NCBI GenBank assembly: GCA_963575745.1
Contig: CAUYUJ010015766.1
Location: 90,001 to 154,000 of the forward strand
Reading direction: 5' to 3'
Origin: Prorocentrum cordatum
Taxonomy: Eukaryota > Sar > Dinophyceae > Prorocentrales > Prorocentraceae
DNA length: 64,000 bases
The position numbers and the translations under genes are program-made. Within the stretch, counting starts at the first letter, position 1, and every line of letters begins with the position of its first letter. Below are positions 1-11,373 of the stretch, piece after piece. The notes below the pieces were generated by a model that was given only the letters and a program-made list of their open reading frames with translations, ran no database searches and was not told where the DNA came from.

Positions 1-95
1 AGGAGGAGCAGCAGCAGCAGCAGCAGCAAGAGGAGGAGAAGGAGGAGGAGGAGGAAGAGCAGGAGCAGGAGGAGGTAAAGGAGGAGGGCGAGGAG
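1..95. repeat. AGG/CAG trinucleotide repeat
   Basis: The left edge opens with GAG, CAG and AAG triplets in mixed order, and the repeat probably continues beyond the window. In the frame starting at base 3 it encodes a Glu/Gln-rich stretch and stays open into the following unique sequence. Confidence 0.9.
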
Positions 96-512
96 GAGGA
101 CGTCGGGGAGGCGTTCCCCTCGATGGCTAGCACGAAGACCCATAGTTTTATTGTATGGCAAGGCTCTTTAATCGAAGCCGTGACTGGAGGGTCTTGGGCA
201 GTTATCGCAGTGGGCGTGTACATCTCAACGGCATTGATGGTCGCGGCCTCTCACCTCTCCTGGACGGTGATTTGGGAAGTTCTCGGCGCCCTGATATCAG
301 CGATGATCCGCGAATTGGCCGCTGGCCTGACGGGGGAGCCTCGAGCCGCCTGCGGAATGGAGCGGCGGGAATCATTCGGACCACAATCGTCGGATCGCTT
401 GACGTATCGGACTCGAGATCCGGCTGTGAGTCCGAGGACCGCGAAGTTGAGACTCACCGACGGAGCTTGGGGCGCTGGTGGCCGCAGGGGGCTCGATCGA
501 GCGACGCGTTAA
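3..512 (+). CDS. unassigned open frame, Glu/Gln-rich then hydrophobic
   Basis: The frame is open from the left edge to a stop at 510-512. The first 40 codons are the Glu/Gln repeat. From the ATG at 123 the protein becomes hydrophobic, with two possible membrane segments in roughly the next 60 residues, and then turns Arg-rich and GC-driven. I recognise no family. Such frames arise easily in GC-rich DNA, and an overlapping frame (155-601) is just as long, so this may be a broken retroelement or chance. Confidence 0.15.
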   Translation, partial: EEQQQQQQQEEEKEEEEEEQEQEEVKEEGEEEDVGEAFPSMASTKTHSFIVWQGSLIEAVTGGSWAVIAVGVYISTALMVAASHLSWTVIWEVLGALISAMIRELAAGLTGEPRAACGMERRESFGPQSSDRLTYRTRDPAVSPRTAKLRLTDGAWGAGGRRGLDRATR

Positions 513-1973
513 GAGACCCCGAAAAACGGGAGCAGGCGTGCTCTAGAGCTGCCTGTCTCCCGAGGATGCCCCGGGCACCGGAGCCTCCGACGCGCCGGTG
601 ACGAAGAACTTGATCGAAGATTGCAGTCGGTGCGTGAGTGTAGTTTGGAGGAGTCCGCGTTCAGTGAGGGCGCGAGCGGCCGTCCCGAGGGGGGCCCCGC
701 GTCCAGAACGGTGGAGCCTCGCGCCACCTCAGGGGAACGCGAAAGCTTGTCGATGAGTTCGGGGGTCGCAGGATGCAGCGGTCGTTCTGCTGGGCCTTCG
801 AGTCAGAACGGACGGGGTTGCGCGATGACGGACGGTGACCTGTCGACGCCAAGGCCTGGAGGCTTGACCTGCCGAGTGGTGTGACAGGAGATTTGAAATC
901 GGCGGACGAGGAGGTCAGTGTGTGCGAGAAGTCGGACGGCTCTGCTTCTTGAAGCAGAGCGAGCGTGGAGTATGGGTGGCAGGAGGATGTCCAGGGCCCG
1001 GAAGATTGGGCGTGGTTCGCGTGCAGTGAGAGCGCGGCGTGGGGGACTGCCGGGCGTAGCGCCCCGTGTCGTCACGTGTCGTTCGTGCTCCGGCGGAGCG
1101 TGAAGGGCAGTGCCCCAGACAGGCTCGCCCTCGGGGCGAGGCAGAGCGCTGCTCCGTCCAGACTAGGTCGGACAGAGCGGCCAGCGCGAGAAGAGATCGA
1201 GGGGGTGGAGTACGGCAAGAACGAAATTCGAAAGACGCCGAGCCGCAGCGTCGCGGAGGCAGGGCGGGCGCCGGCCAGAGGGCAGGAAAAGTCGGCTGGG
1301 GCCGGTGGATGCAGCCGAGAAGTTCCAGTGCGCTGCGCGGCGGGGCGTCAGAACCGAGCGGGGCGTAGGGCTCGCGCGCTAGCACTGGGAGAGGCCGTGC
1401 AGCGTGAAGCAGTAGTTCTCGCCAGTCCTATGACGGTCCCGAATCTTCCCGTGGGGTCTTAGGGCTGGCGGTGCATGCGCTGTCGCGTCGCCCGACAACT
1501 ATGCCCGCGTGGGCGCGTCTGCAGTGGGCGAACGCAAGGGCCGAGCGCGCTCGTCCCGAGAGCGATCGGCAACTAACGTCCATGTGCGTTGCAGAGCAGC
1601 TGCGCTTCGTCGCCGGGTGCGCGAATTGTTGGGCCCAAGCAGGCGATGGATCGAAATGGTCGCCTGCAGCCTTGATCGCCCTGGCTTGTTCGTGGCGATG
1701 GGGTCCGCCGTCCCTCGCGGAGTAGAGATCGCGGTCTTCCTGCGAGGGGCGGAGGTCGATGGCCAGACAACAATGCTTTCGGCGGGTCGCTGAGTTTGGC
1801 CAGCTAGCAGACCCTCAGATCTTACTGCGCCGAGTCGGCATCTCACGCCGTCAAAGGGGAGATGTGCCGCGGAGAACTGGAAGCGCTGCGTCGGAGCAGG
1901 CCGAGGAGGTGAAGCAGCCTTTCAGGGGTGCAGACGTGGGAAATTCTTTCATGTGGCCCCAGTGCTGTGAGCT
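513..1973. other. GC-rich DNA, no gene seen
   Basis: All six frames hold short Arg/Ser/Pro-rich open stretches typical of GC-rich non-coding sequence. I see no recognisable motif, repeat array or splice-bounded coding block. Confidence 0.5.
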
Positions 1974-2204
1974 GTGTCAGTAAACTGGGCGGTAGCTAGC
2001 AGGGGCAGCGAGGAGTCGGACTTGCTCTCGAGCTTGTCGGAGGAGAGTTACGAGAGAATGAGATGGTTGGAAGAAACGCTTCGCGAGGCGGCGACGCAGG
2101 GGGGGCTCGCGGAGATGCAGACATCTGCGGCCGAGCTGACCGTGAAGCAGACCAAGGAGGTCAGGGGTGGGATCGAAGTGCGAAGGAAGGAAGAGTGCGA
2201 TTGA
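1974..2204 (+). CDS. short hypothetical frame, charged helical
   Basis: The 76-codon open frame starts at a GTG, with the first ATG near 2059. It has acidic/basic helical composition (SEESYERMRWLEETLREA), unlike the Arg/Pro shadows around it, and ends about 100 bp before a GA microsatellite. No family was recognised. It could be a relic of a coiled-coil retroelement ORF1. Confidence 0.2.
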   Translation: MSVNWAVASRGSEESDLLSSLSEESYERMRWLEETLREAATQGGLAEMQTSAAELTVKQTKEVRGGIEVRRKEECD

Positions 2205-2299
2205 TGTACAGAGCAATGGGCAGCCAGGGGCCTAGGGCCACGCAGAAAGGGCGTCTTCCGTGGGGGCGTGCGAGTGGGCCGGGATGGCTGCAGAGCCTC

Positions 2300-2301
<2 letters not shown>

Positions 2302-2389
<88 letters not shown>

Positions 2390-2553
2390 GAGCGTGAGAG
2401 AGAGAGAAGAGAGAGGATGAGATGAGAGAGAGGGAAAGAGAGAGAGAGAGAGAGAGAGGAGAGAGAAGATGAGAGAGAGAGGAAGAGAGAGGGAGGGAGT
2501 GGAGATGAGGAGATGAGAGAGAAAGATTTGGAGAGAGAAAGAAAGAGGAGATT

Positions 2554-2603
<50 letters not shown>
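2302..2603. repeat. GA dinucleotide microsatellite
   Basis: The run is pure GA from about 2302 to 2386, then interrupted GA/GGA to 2603. Long Ser-Leu or Glu-Arg frames across it are repeat artefacts. Confidence 0.97.
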
Positions 2604-2607
<4 letters not shown>

Positions 2608-4049
2608 ACCGCGCGCAGTCTGCCGCGGGGCTGGCTTTCGCGCGCTTGGAGAGCGCGTGGGCTCGGCGCTTTTGAGTTTGAACCCGTGGAGCTCGAGCGC
2701 GCGCGTCTGCGTCGGCCGCGTCAGTGATGGGGTGCGCGGCGTTGGCCTGTGCCCGGGGCTTTAGGCTGCAGCGGCCTGCGGGTAGTTTGGCCAGAGTTGC
2801 GACTCGGTGCTCGGCGATGGCGCCTCGAGGCTGCAGCCGCTCCGCTGATCTGCACGGCGCGCGTGCACAGGGCGCGTTCATCTACGGGGCGCGCGCCAGC
2901 GCGCCCGCGTCATCGTGATCGGCGCGGCGCGATTCTTGCGTCGGAGCAGGGTCAGCGAGATCGATTCCGCTCGCAGGCGAAGGCAGCCCCTCGGCTCTTC
3001 CGCCCGCGGCTGATCGCTCTCGCGAGCCACGTGCGTCTGGGGGGCCTCTAACGGCAGGCGCAACAATAACATGTGCGACGTCGAAACAAGAATGTGCAGC
3101 TCCCGCCCCGATGGCTGGCGGTCGAGATGCCCGTGTAATCAAAGGAGGGGCGCCACTCGAATGCGAGTTTCGGGTCTGGCTTGCCGGGTGTTTCGCGCGT
3201 GCGCCGCTCGAGCAGCGCGCTCCGCTGCCGTGTTTTCGAGCCCGTCCAGCGGCGCGCGTAAGAGGAGGCGTGCTAGTCTGACTGACGTGCGGAATGTAAT
3301 TACCGAGCGTCTTCTGGCAGCTGAAGCGCGTGCTCCGTAGTGCCGGGCCCTCGGGCGACGGCGGGGCCACTACTCCCGCGCCGCGGCCGAGCGCGGTCAT
3401 GGCGAATTTCGCCCGACCGCGGAAGCCGCTCGTTGCGTTGGGACACGTCTTCGGACATCTACCCAGGAACGCGGCGCCCCTGGCCGAGCATCAATTTGCT
3501 GAACCTGCGCCGCGCGAGGCCCAGCCGCAGGGCTTCAATTTCGCTGCGGGGCCCCGCGCGCTGCTCGATGGTTCGCTGGCGCGCTGTCCTGTCGGCCGAC
3601 TCAGGATCCCGCGAGGCACCGCGCTCTCTCTCGCGAGATCAACGCACGTGGCAGCCCGCCGCCTGGCGGACCGTTTGCGGCTGCGGCGCGCGCGTTGATG
3701 CAGGTCGGGCACGGGCGCAGGCTCGCCCTCGCGCTGCGCCGGGCAGCCGGTAGCATCTTGGCCACGCTTATTATGACCGACAGTCCGTCGTGCAGGGCGT
3801 CGGGATTGACGCCTCGTTTATTGTCTGCGGTAGAAGCGGGCTCGAAACAACCGAAGCGCGCAGAGCTGCGAATCTCCCGGCTGCGATTTCTCGTGCCGCT
3901 TCAGCGGCTTGAACAGCGCAGCGGTTTTCAAAGGTGATGGCTCTGCCGAGACGCTGCGGGCCCCGTGAAGTCGTGATGTGGCTGTTGCCCCGGCGCGCGC
4001 TCCTTGCTGGCCGAGCTTGGCGCGCGCGCTAACATGTAGAGCGCAATGG
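2604..4049. other. GC-rich DNA, no supported gene
   Basis: CpG-dense sequence with many overlapping open frames on both strands. Plus-strand frames of 122-137 codons at 3330-3753 have Ala/Arg/Pro composition and no motif. I see no repeat array. Confidence 0.5.
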
Positions 4050-5642
4050 CTACATGCCACGGGCCCAGATAGCGACGCGACAACAGACTTCTGCTCTTTG
4101 CATCGCGCGCGCGGGCCCCTCCTCCGCGCGCGCGAGACTCTGCTCGCCGCGGATTCGACGTGGGGCAGAGGATCATTCGCGTGCGTCGGTACTCGCCGCC
4201 CCCAGCGCGCAGCGGCGCTCTCGGGGTGCAGCGTCCCTCTTCGGCGCGCCGTCGCCGTGAGGGCGCGGGCTAGGAACGTCTCTGCGGCGAAGAGTTCCGC
4301 CGCTCGTGATCGCGGCGTCGCGAGGTCCGCCCTCGGCAAGGGCGGCAACTCGCATTCAACTCTGGCCGCGGGCCAAATCGCCGCGCGGCGATCTGGCGAG
4401 GGCGCGCTGGAGATAGCGAATCCCAGCGCTATTGCAAGCAGCGCTGGCGCCATTACCTGCGAATGCTCGCGCGGCGCCAGGCCCCGCAGCAGCCCTTCGC
4501 CTGGGGGGGCGTCGGACCAGAGGGCGCGACCGTCGGGGGGCAGCGCGGCGGCGAGCCGCGGATCTGGCGCGCCCGTTGCATCGGCGAACAAGTGAACGTC
4601 CCGTCTGACGAGCATCGGCGAACAAGTGAACGTCCCGTCTGACGAGCTGCGCCCGCGGCTCGGCTGGATGAGCGCCTATGCCCAGCGCGTCTGCCCGCCG
4701 AGAAAGCGCGGGATTCAGCGTCGCGCGAACGACGCCTCGTCGCGAACTCTTCCTGCGCGAAGAAGGGCTGGAACATCGCTCGCCCGAGCTTTTCGGAACA
4801 GTGTTGCTCCGCCTCGCTGAGAGCGCTGGCCAGCTCACTGGCTCGGCCGGTGCAATATCAGAGCGCCTGCTCGTTCAAGAACAGCCACTTGCGCGCCTTC
4901 TTGGGCTCGGGGAACTGGTTTATCCCAGCGAGAGAAAATGGCGCATGCAGGCCTGAAAAATCAAGCGCGTCGCCGCGCTCCAACTTCTTGTCGGATACCG
5001 CTCGCGGGCCCAAGTGGAGGCGTTCTAACATGGCCAGCGATGCCATGGTCTGCTCCCTTGCTGTGGATGCGTGCGGGCCAGAGAGTCGCGCGCGTAGCTG
5101 AGGGCGGGCATCTATCTTCAAGAGGTTGCTGGCTGGATGCGCCTGGACAGCACCCGCTCGGCCCCGTCCGAAGACGGCTGCCAGCGCGGCGAACATCATC
5201 GCTAAATGGCCAGTGACCCAAATGTCCCGTCGTGCGAATGCGTGCTGTAAGCGGCCCACTTGCGCGAGGCCAGCAGCGGCGCCGCAGACGCGTGGGCCCT
5301 CCTGACCCCGATCCTGGAGCACACGAACACGAACGCATTGAGAACGCAGAAACCTGGGGAATCTGTGCTCAGGAGCAGTGGAAACGCGCTGGTGATCGAT
5401 TTCGATGTCGGCCATGGGCAACGCTGGTGCGTGTCCATGCTGGTGATGTAAGAGCTCAGCGCGTCCACTAAAACGTCTGCCCCGTCCAACTGCAACTTCT
5501 CGGCCCGCTGGCACGCCGAGTCGATGCCTCCCCTGGACTCGTCGCCCTCGACGCGGATCTTGAGTGCCCCATCCGCCGTGGCGCTCTGCACTGCAGAGCA
5601 TCTCTGCGACGTGCGCATTTTGCTCAGGTCTACATTGGCCAT
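4050..5642 (-). pseudogene. decayed retroelement fragment with RNase H-like domain
   Basis: Reading leftwards on the minus strand, three frames carry protein-like sequence in succession. One starts near 5642 (MANVDLSKMRTSQ). Another covers about 5200-4860 and ends in EPKKARKWLFLNEQAL. A third covers about 4620-4050. The third contains RRDVHLFADATG, matching the first catalytic Asp strand of RNase H, then SQVMAPALLAIALG, where the family normally has the catalytic Glu before LLAIALG and here has Ala-Pro. It ends in RVPTHANDPLPH, like the final conserved loop. The assignment to a dinoflagellate retroelement RNase H rests on remembered family patterns and motif reading. Frameshifts and the lost Glu make it non-functional. 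Confidence 0.45.
4578..4645. repeat. 34-bp exact tandem duplication
   Basis: Bases 4578-4611 and 4612-4645 are identical (each begins GCATCGGCGAACAAGTGAAC). The unit encodes the minus-strand RRDVHLFADA segment, so the RNase H catalytic Asp strand is present twice. Because 34 is not a multiple of 3, the copies lie in different frames. Confidence 0.95.
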
Positions 5643-5903
5643 CCGCTACGTCGCCGCGTCGTTTGCGTGCCCCCGTGGATCGTCAACGTGCTCGCGGGGC
5701 GACCGTAACAATGTCGCGGACGAGTTGGGCTGTGAGAACTCCTTCGCGGGGCCACTTCCCGCGTGCGGAAGTTGCCACAGCGACAGGCGCGCCGCGGCGG
5801 AACACATCGGCCGCGCGCCCGTGTCGCTGTAGCTCGTCATGAAGACCAGGTCGGTCCGTTCGCGTCGGCGGACGCGGAGGGCCAGAACAAGGAAAAGGGA
5901 GAG

Positions 5904-6060
5904 GAGGAGGAAGAGGACCAGGAGGAGGAAGAGGAGGAGGAGGAGGAGGAGGAGGAGGAGGAGAAAAAAGGACAACGAGGAGGTTGAGGAGGAGGAGCAG
6001 GGGAGGAGGAGGAGGAGAAGGAGGAGGATGAGGAGGATGATGGAGGGGAAGAGGGGAGAG
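5904..6060. repeat. GGA/GAG trinucleotide array
   Basis: AGGAGG-type triplets with some GAA and GAC interruptions run directly into the GAT array that follows. Confidence 0.95.
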
Positions 6061-6062
6061 GG

Positions 6063-6770
<708 letters not shown>

Positions 6771-6899
6771 GAGGAGGAGAATGAGGAGGAGGAGGAGGAA
6801 TAGGAGGAGGAATAGTTGCAAGAGGAGGAGGACGTGGAGAAGGATGAGGATGAGGAGTGGGCGGATAAGAAGGATTATGAGGATGAGGATCAGGGGGAA

Positions 6900-8036
6900 T
6901 AACAATACTTATAATAACCATAACCGTCATATTAGTAGGAAAACATACCATTACTAATATCATTATGGGTACCATAAATCAGGATAACAACACTGAGGCA
7001 TATGCTAGTAGTAATCGTACTTATTTTAATAAGAATATTAATCATACTCATAATCACAAGACTATTCTTACCGACACTAAGAATATTATTTATAAGCATA
7101 CTCACAATGCTAATATTACCAACACTAAGACGATTGATATTACTATTACCGACACGCATAGTTATATCAGTAACAATAAGGCTACTGATTATACTACGAC
7201 GAAGATCACACACATTATTAATGATAAAAGCAATGATGCTACTTATACAGGTAATTTTCACAGTGCTACTAATAATACTCGTAAGACTAATACTACTACT
7301 ACGATTACGACTACTATCAGTCACACTAGCAGAAATATTAGCACTACTAATAACACGAATATTTTTCACATACTGATAATGCGAATGCTAATGTTATTAA
7401 TGCATGTTCTACGAAGCAATCATGAATAATAGTATCAATATTAATAGCTCTAATAATACTAATTAGGATTTACTATGGGTAACTATTACAAGCAATTCTA
7501 ACACCAATACTTAGCAACGTTAGTTACACTACTACTAGTCTCATAGTGTGGAGAACAACAATCACAACACGATCAAACCTAGTACTTATACTGCGAATGA
7601 TGACAATGGTAGTGATAATAATAATGGTAATCCTAGTACTAATACTATTACTGATACTAGTACTAACATCAAGACTACTACTACTACTACTACTACTACT
7701 AGTACTAATATGAATATCAATTTTGCTACTAATATTAATACTTCTGCTACTCATACTACTGATCGTGATGATGATGCTGATCCTGATAATATTAGTAATA
7801 CTAGTAAGCTTAATATTGATAACGCTCATACGACTACAACGGATAATTACACTAATCATATTGAAACTTATGATACTGGTAGTACTACGAATAATAACAT
7901 TAATGCCACTAGCAATGCTACTGTTAATACAAATCAGTACTAATACGATTAATACTAGTAATGCTAATAAGTATGCTAATCACTCTATTGTCCATCAACA
8001 TAAGATCACTACTACTAATAATAGTCAGAATAACAC
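6900..8036. repeat. AT-rich degenerate triplet island
   Basis: About 1.1 kb is strikingly AT-rich inside GC-rich DNA. Triplets such as ACT, AAT, ATT and ATC recur in register, with a short pure (ACT)n run near 7674-7701. It is best explained as a decayed ACT/AAT microsatellite. Open frames of 100-300 codons across it are Asn/Thr/Ile/Ser homopolymer-like and not genes. It starts after GGA/GAT repeat and ends abruptly at GGA repeat (8041). Confidence 0.8.
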
Positions 8037-8040
8037 GAAG

Positions 8041-8094
8041 CGGAGGAGGAGGAGAAGGAGGAGGAGGAGGAGGAGGAGGAGGACGAGGACGAGA
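8041..8094. repeat. GGA array
   Basis: Short GGA/GGC-type array marking the right edge of the AT-rich island. Confidence 0.9.
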
Positions 8095-8330
8095 CCATCG
8101 AGGACGTGGAGCAGGAGGGGGAGAGGAGGCTCAGGGGGAGGAGGGCGACGAATAGCTAACCAGGAAGAGGGGGCCAGCGCATCGTGGTCGAGAGCAGGCC
8201 GATTGCCGTCGGGGCCCTGCCGCGCTGGGCGCCTGCAGCACGGCGCGGGCCCGCGGGCGCCAGCGCACCCGGCGCCTCGGCGGCGCTGGGCGGCCTCGTC
8301 CCCGCGCCTGACGGCGCCGCGCCCGGGCCG

Positions 8331-8332
8331 CG

Positions 8333-8371
<39 letters not shown>

Positions 8372-8393
8372 TCAACGACGACGACGACGCTTC
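8331..8393. repeat. GAC trinucleotide array
   Basis: GACGAC runs with one GTCAAC interruption, encoding poly-Asp in one frame. No supported gene surrounds it. Confidence 0.93.
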
Positions 8394-8644
8394 GGTGGCA
8401 CCGTGCCGCTTCGTCCCTGCGCCTGGCGGCGCCGTGTCTGGACCGCTTCCTTTCATGGGCCGACTAGGATTTGATCCGTTGGGGGGAAGAGGTTACCCAG
8501 CATTTGTTCCCGCCAGCAGGAGGGGGGGGCGAGGTTCGAGGTTGTGGGTTCGAGAAGGTGTTTTGGCTTTCTCGGCCTCCGGGAGCTCTTTTGGAGCCCT
8601 GGGGTCGTCACTAACAGATCTGGGGTGAAAAACTGGACCGTGGG

Positions 8645-8721
8645 AGGGGTCCGAGGATTGATTCTGAGGGAATTTGGCCTGATCCCCTCTCCTAACCGAT
8701 TTGTCCCAATCAGGCCAGACC
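8645..8721. repeat. dispersed repeat family Q, copy 1
   Basis: The block beginning AGGGGTCCGAGGATTGATT resembles blocks at 32665-32749 and 37350-37430 in the same orientation. The shared pattern is AGGGGTCC, then GATT.TGAG, then GGC.C.ATC, then CTC..GA.CG. On the minus strand all three copies read NxL/I.P..P-like peptides in the same relative frame. Function unknown. Confidence 0.5.
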
Positions 8722-8792
8722 TCGCGGGAATAACCGGGGTGTCCGCTCGCCCCACTCCCCTCCAGATAACCTGACCTTCGAGCATAATTATG

Positions 8793-9330
8793 GGAGTCTG
8801 CGGGAGGAGGAGGAGGAGGAGGCGGAGGAGGAGGAGGAGGAGGAGGCGGAGGAGGCGGAGGCAGAGGCGGAGGCGGAGGCGGAGGCGGAGGCGTCGGCGG
8901 AGGAGGAGAGGAAGTGGAGGAGGAGGATGAGGAGGAGGACGAGGAGGCGGCGGCGGCTCAGGAGGAGAAGGAGGAGGAGGAGGAGGAGAAGGAGGAGGAG
9001 GAGGACGAGGAGGGGGGAGGAGGGTTGGGGAATGCGGGGTGCGGGCGGGGGGCGGGAGGGGCGGAAGGAAACCGTGGGCGTGGGGTGGGGAGGGGGTGCG
9101 GGGGGGGGGGGCGGGGGGCGGGAGGCGGGTGGGGTCTGAGGGCAGGGGGCGGGAGGAGGCGGGGGGAGGAGGGAGGGGGGAGTCGTGGTGCGGTGGGAAG
9201 GGGGGAGGGGTGAGGGGGGAGGGGGAGGAGTGAGGAGGCAGGAGGGAAGAGTGAGGTGGGGGAAGGAAGGAGGGAGGAGGGAGGAGGGAAAAGGGAGGAG
9301 GGATGCCGGAGGAGGGCGGAGGGGGGGGAG
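8793..9330. repeat. GGA/GGC array grading into a G-rich tract
   Basis: GGA and GGC triplets (8793-9010) pass into about 300 bp that is almost entirely G with A and few C/T on the plus strand, with many G3-G8 runs. Very long Pro/Ser-rich minus-strand frames cross it and are composition artefacts. Confidence 0.9.
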
Positions 9331-9339
9331 GATGGATGA

Positions 9340-10530
9340 TGAAGGGTTGGACTGGGGTCGGTGACCTCATGCGTGGCCGCGTTTTCGTTGGGGGCGCCGC
9401 AGGCCGGGGAGGGCCGTCGTGCGCGACCCCACGGCGATCGAACTTGACTCCGCTATTGCCTTTTGAGTGGGGAGAGGGTGGAGGTGGACCATTGGCCACG
9501 CCCTCCCCAGTTCCGTAACGACTTCAGGGTGTGGTGAGTCGGGCAAAGCCCAGGCCGTGGGAACGGGAATGGGCAAATCGGAGGAGAGCCAGGAGGGCCT
9601 TTGCGATTGGAGCTCTTGCATGACCTTGCGACTGAGGTCCTGCCAGTGCACGGGCGCAGGTACGTGACGCAGCGTCGGAAGCAAGGGAGGGAAAGCCATT
9701 CCCAAGGGGATGGGAGGGGCCTTTGCACCTGTGCCACAGCGTGTGTCCAACCTGGCTCTGCCCGACCCTTCGGCTCTGGAGGGGGGAGGAGGGGCGCAGG
9801 CAACGAGGGCGTGCCGAGCAGACGGCGGCAGCGTTGCAGACGGCAGCGACAGCAACGCCGACCGCAGGGGGCCCCTGCCCAGCCCAGCCCGGTCCAATCC
9901 ATACCGGTCCCACATGGACCAGGAGGAAAGGCGGGAGGGATGGACAGGATGGGGGAAGGCAAGGTTCATGACGGCCAAAACGAGGAGCGGTGCGGCCATT
10001 TCTTCAATTCGCGGGGCGTTCCACCCAGAGGAGGGGGTCGGCTGTGACGCCCTTGCCGTTTCCCGATGCCGCCAAAGGGCGTTACATCCTTTGGGGTGGT
10101 CTGCCTGTACTGGCAGAGGTGACAAAATGCTGCCCATGTTCCCAGCATGGGTTACACCATGGACGGTGCGCAGGGGGGGCGCTCATCATGGATGTTCCTC
10201 CCCCTGCGCACGCGGGGAAAAGCAGGGAGGGGGGGACGGGGGGGGTTAGGGAGGGCAAGCCAAAGGATGGGTTGGCATCCCCCGTACTCCTCCTAGACCG
10301 GCCGCCGCGGCGCAGTGATCTTCGACACCTGGGCGTTCCCTGGGGCTCGACGGATCCAGGCGAGCTCGTCAGCGGGCGGAACGCCAGAGGACCCCCTGAG
10401 CGCAGCCTTCCCTCCAGCATTGCTGGCATCCCCAAGCAGCCCACCTCGGGCGGCGGCGTGGCCGAACACAGCAACGGCCGAGACGACACCGACGAAGACC
10501 GCCAACCGCACCGACGACATTAAACCGACA
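9340..10530. other. GC-rich unique DNA, no supported gene
   Basis: A 256-codon minus-strand frame (9367-10137) and a 219-codon plus-strand frame (10315-10974) are the longest, but both have Pro/Ala/Arg-biased composition, overlap other long frames and show no domain motif. I regard neither as established. Confidence 0.4.
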
Positions 10531-10535
10531 GCAGC

Positions 10536-10536
10536 A

Positions 10537-10580
<44 letters not shown>
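10536..10580. repeat. ACG trinucleotide array
   Basis: About 15 ACG/GAC units, encoding poly-Thr on plus or poly-Val on minus. Confidence 0.93.
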
Positions 10581-10869
10581 AGCGGTGCCGGACTCTGGCC
10601 TGGCGAGGGTCACGAGGAGTAATTACGGAGCCTCGGCCCGGCCCGTCCCAGCCCAGCTCAATTTGACACGGACCGAGAGGGAGAGAGGGAGGAAGGGGGA
10701 GGGAGAGAGGAGGAGGTGGGATTTTTCGTGTCGGCGGCTCCAGACGAGATATAGAGCGAGCCAGACCCCTGGGAGAGGCACCAGCCAGCGGTCGTACTTT
10801 CTCGCTGTCCTGCTGGCCAGCGCTCGTCGACCCGGCTGCCGGGGGAACGCGCTGGGGGAACTTTCAGCC

Positions 10870-11031
10870 ACGCGCAAAGGGGGGTGGGGGGAGGGAGGAG
10901 GGCTTCTTAGAAGCACCCCGTGCTTCTTAGAAGGCGCGGGCCTTATGTATAGATGTAAGGCCGGCGCCTTCTAAGAAGCAGCCTGCTTCTAAGAAGCCCT
11001 CCCGCCTCCCCCCACCCCCTTGTGCGCGCCG
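10870..11031. repeat. 160-bp near-perfect palindrome (foldback)
   Basis: The left arm (about 10870-10941) and right arm (about 10950-11031) are inverted copies separated by a few bases around ATGTATAG. The outer arms pair a run of G and GGGGTGGGG with CCCCACCCC. The inner arms carry CTTCTTAGAAG twice and its counterpart CTTCTAAGAAG twice, each itself almost self-complementary. It has no coding capacity. It is a MITE-like or foldback candidate. Confidence 0.85.
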
Positions 11032-11325
11032 CCAAAACTTGGGGAAAGAGCGCCGCCGCTCCCGTGGCCGCGGCGCACCCGCACGCGAGACGGCCAGGGA
11101 CGGCGGCCAGTGGGGCCGCCGCATGGCGAGGCCCCCAGCACCGGGGGCCTGGCAAGGGCATCCCGAGCGCTGGGGCCAGGCCAGAGCCAGGCCGCATGGG
11201 GTGGGGCCCGCGGCGCCGGCCGCAGCCTGCTGGGCGCGCCAGTCCTCCGGACACTGGGGGCAGTGTGCCTTCGTCGCGCGCTTCTGAGCAGCACGGCTGG
11301 GGCTCCATTGGCGAGGGAGCTTGCA

Positions 11326-11373
<48 letters not shown>

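Noticed and set aside
8453-9499. 348-codon Pro-rich minus-strand frame
   Set aside because: It is the shadow of the GGA/GGC and G-rich tracts; composition tracks the repeat.
9367-10137. 256-codon minus-strand frame as a gene
   Set aside because: Pro/Ala/Arg bias, equally long overlapping frames on plus, no motif or splice context.
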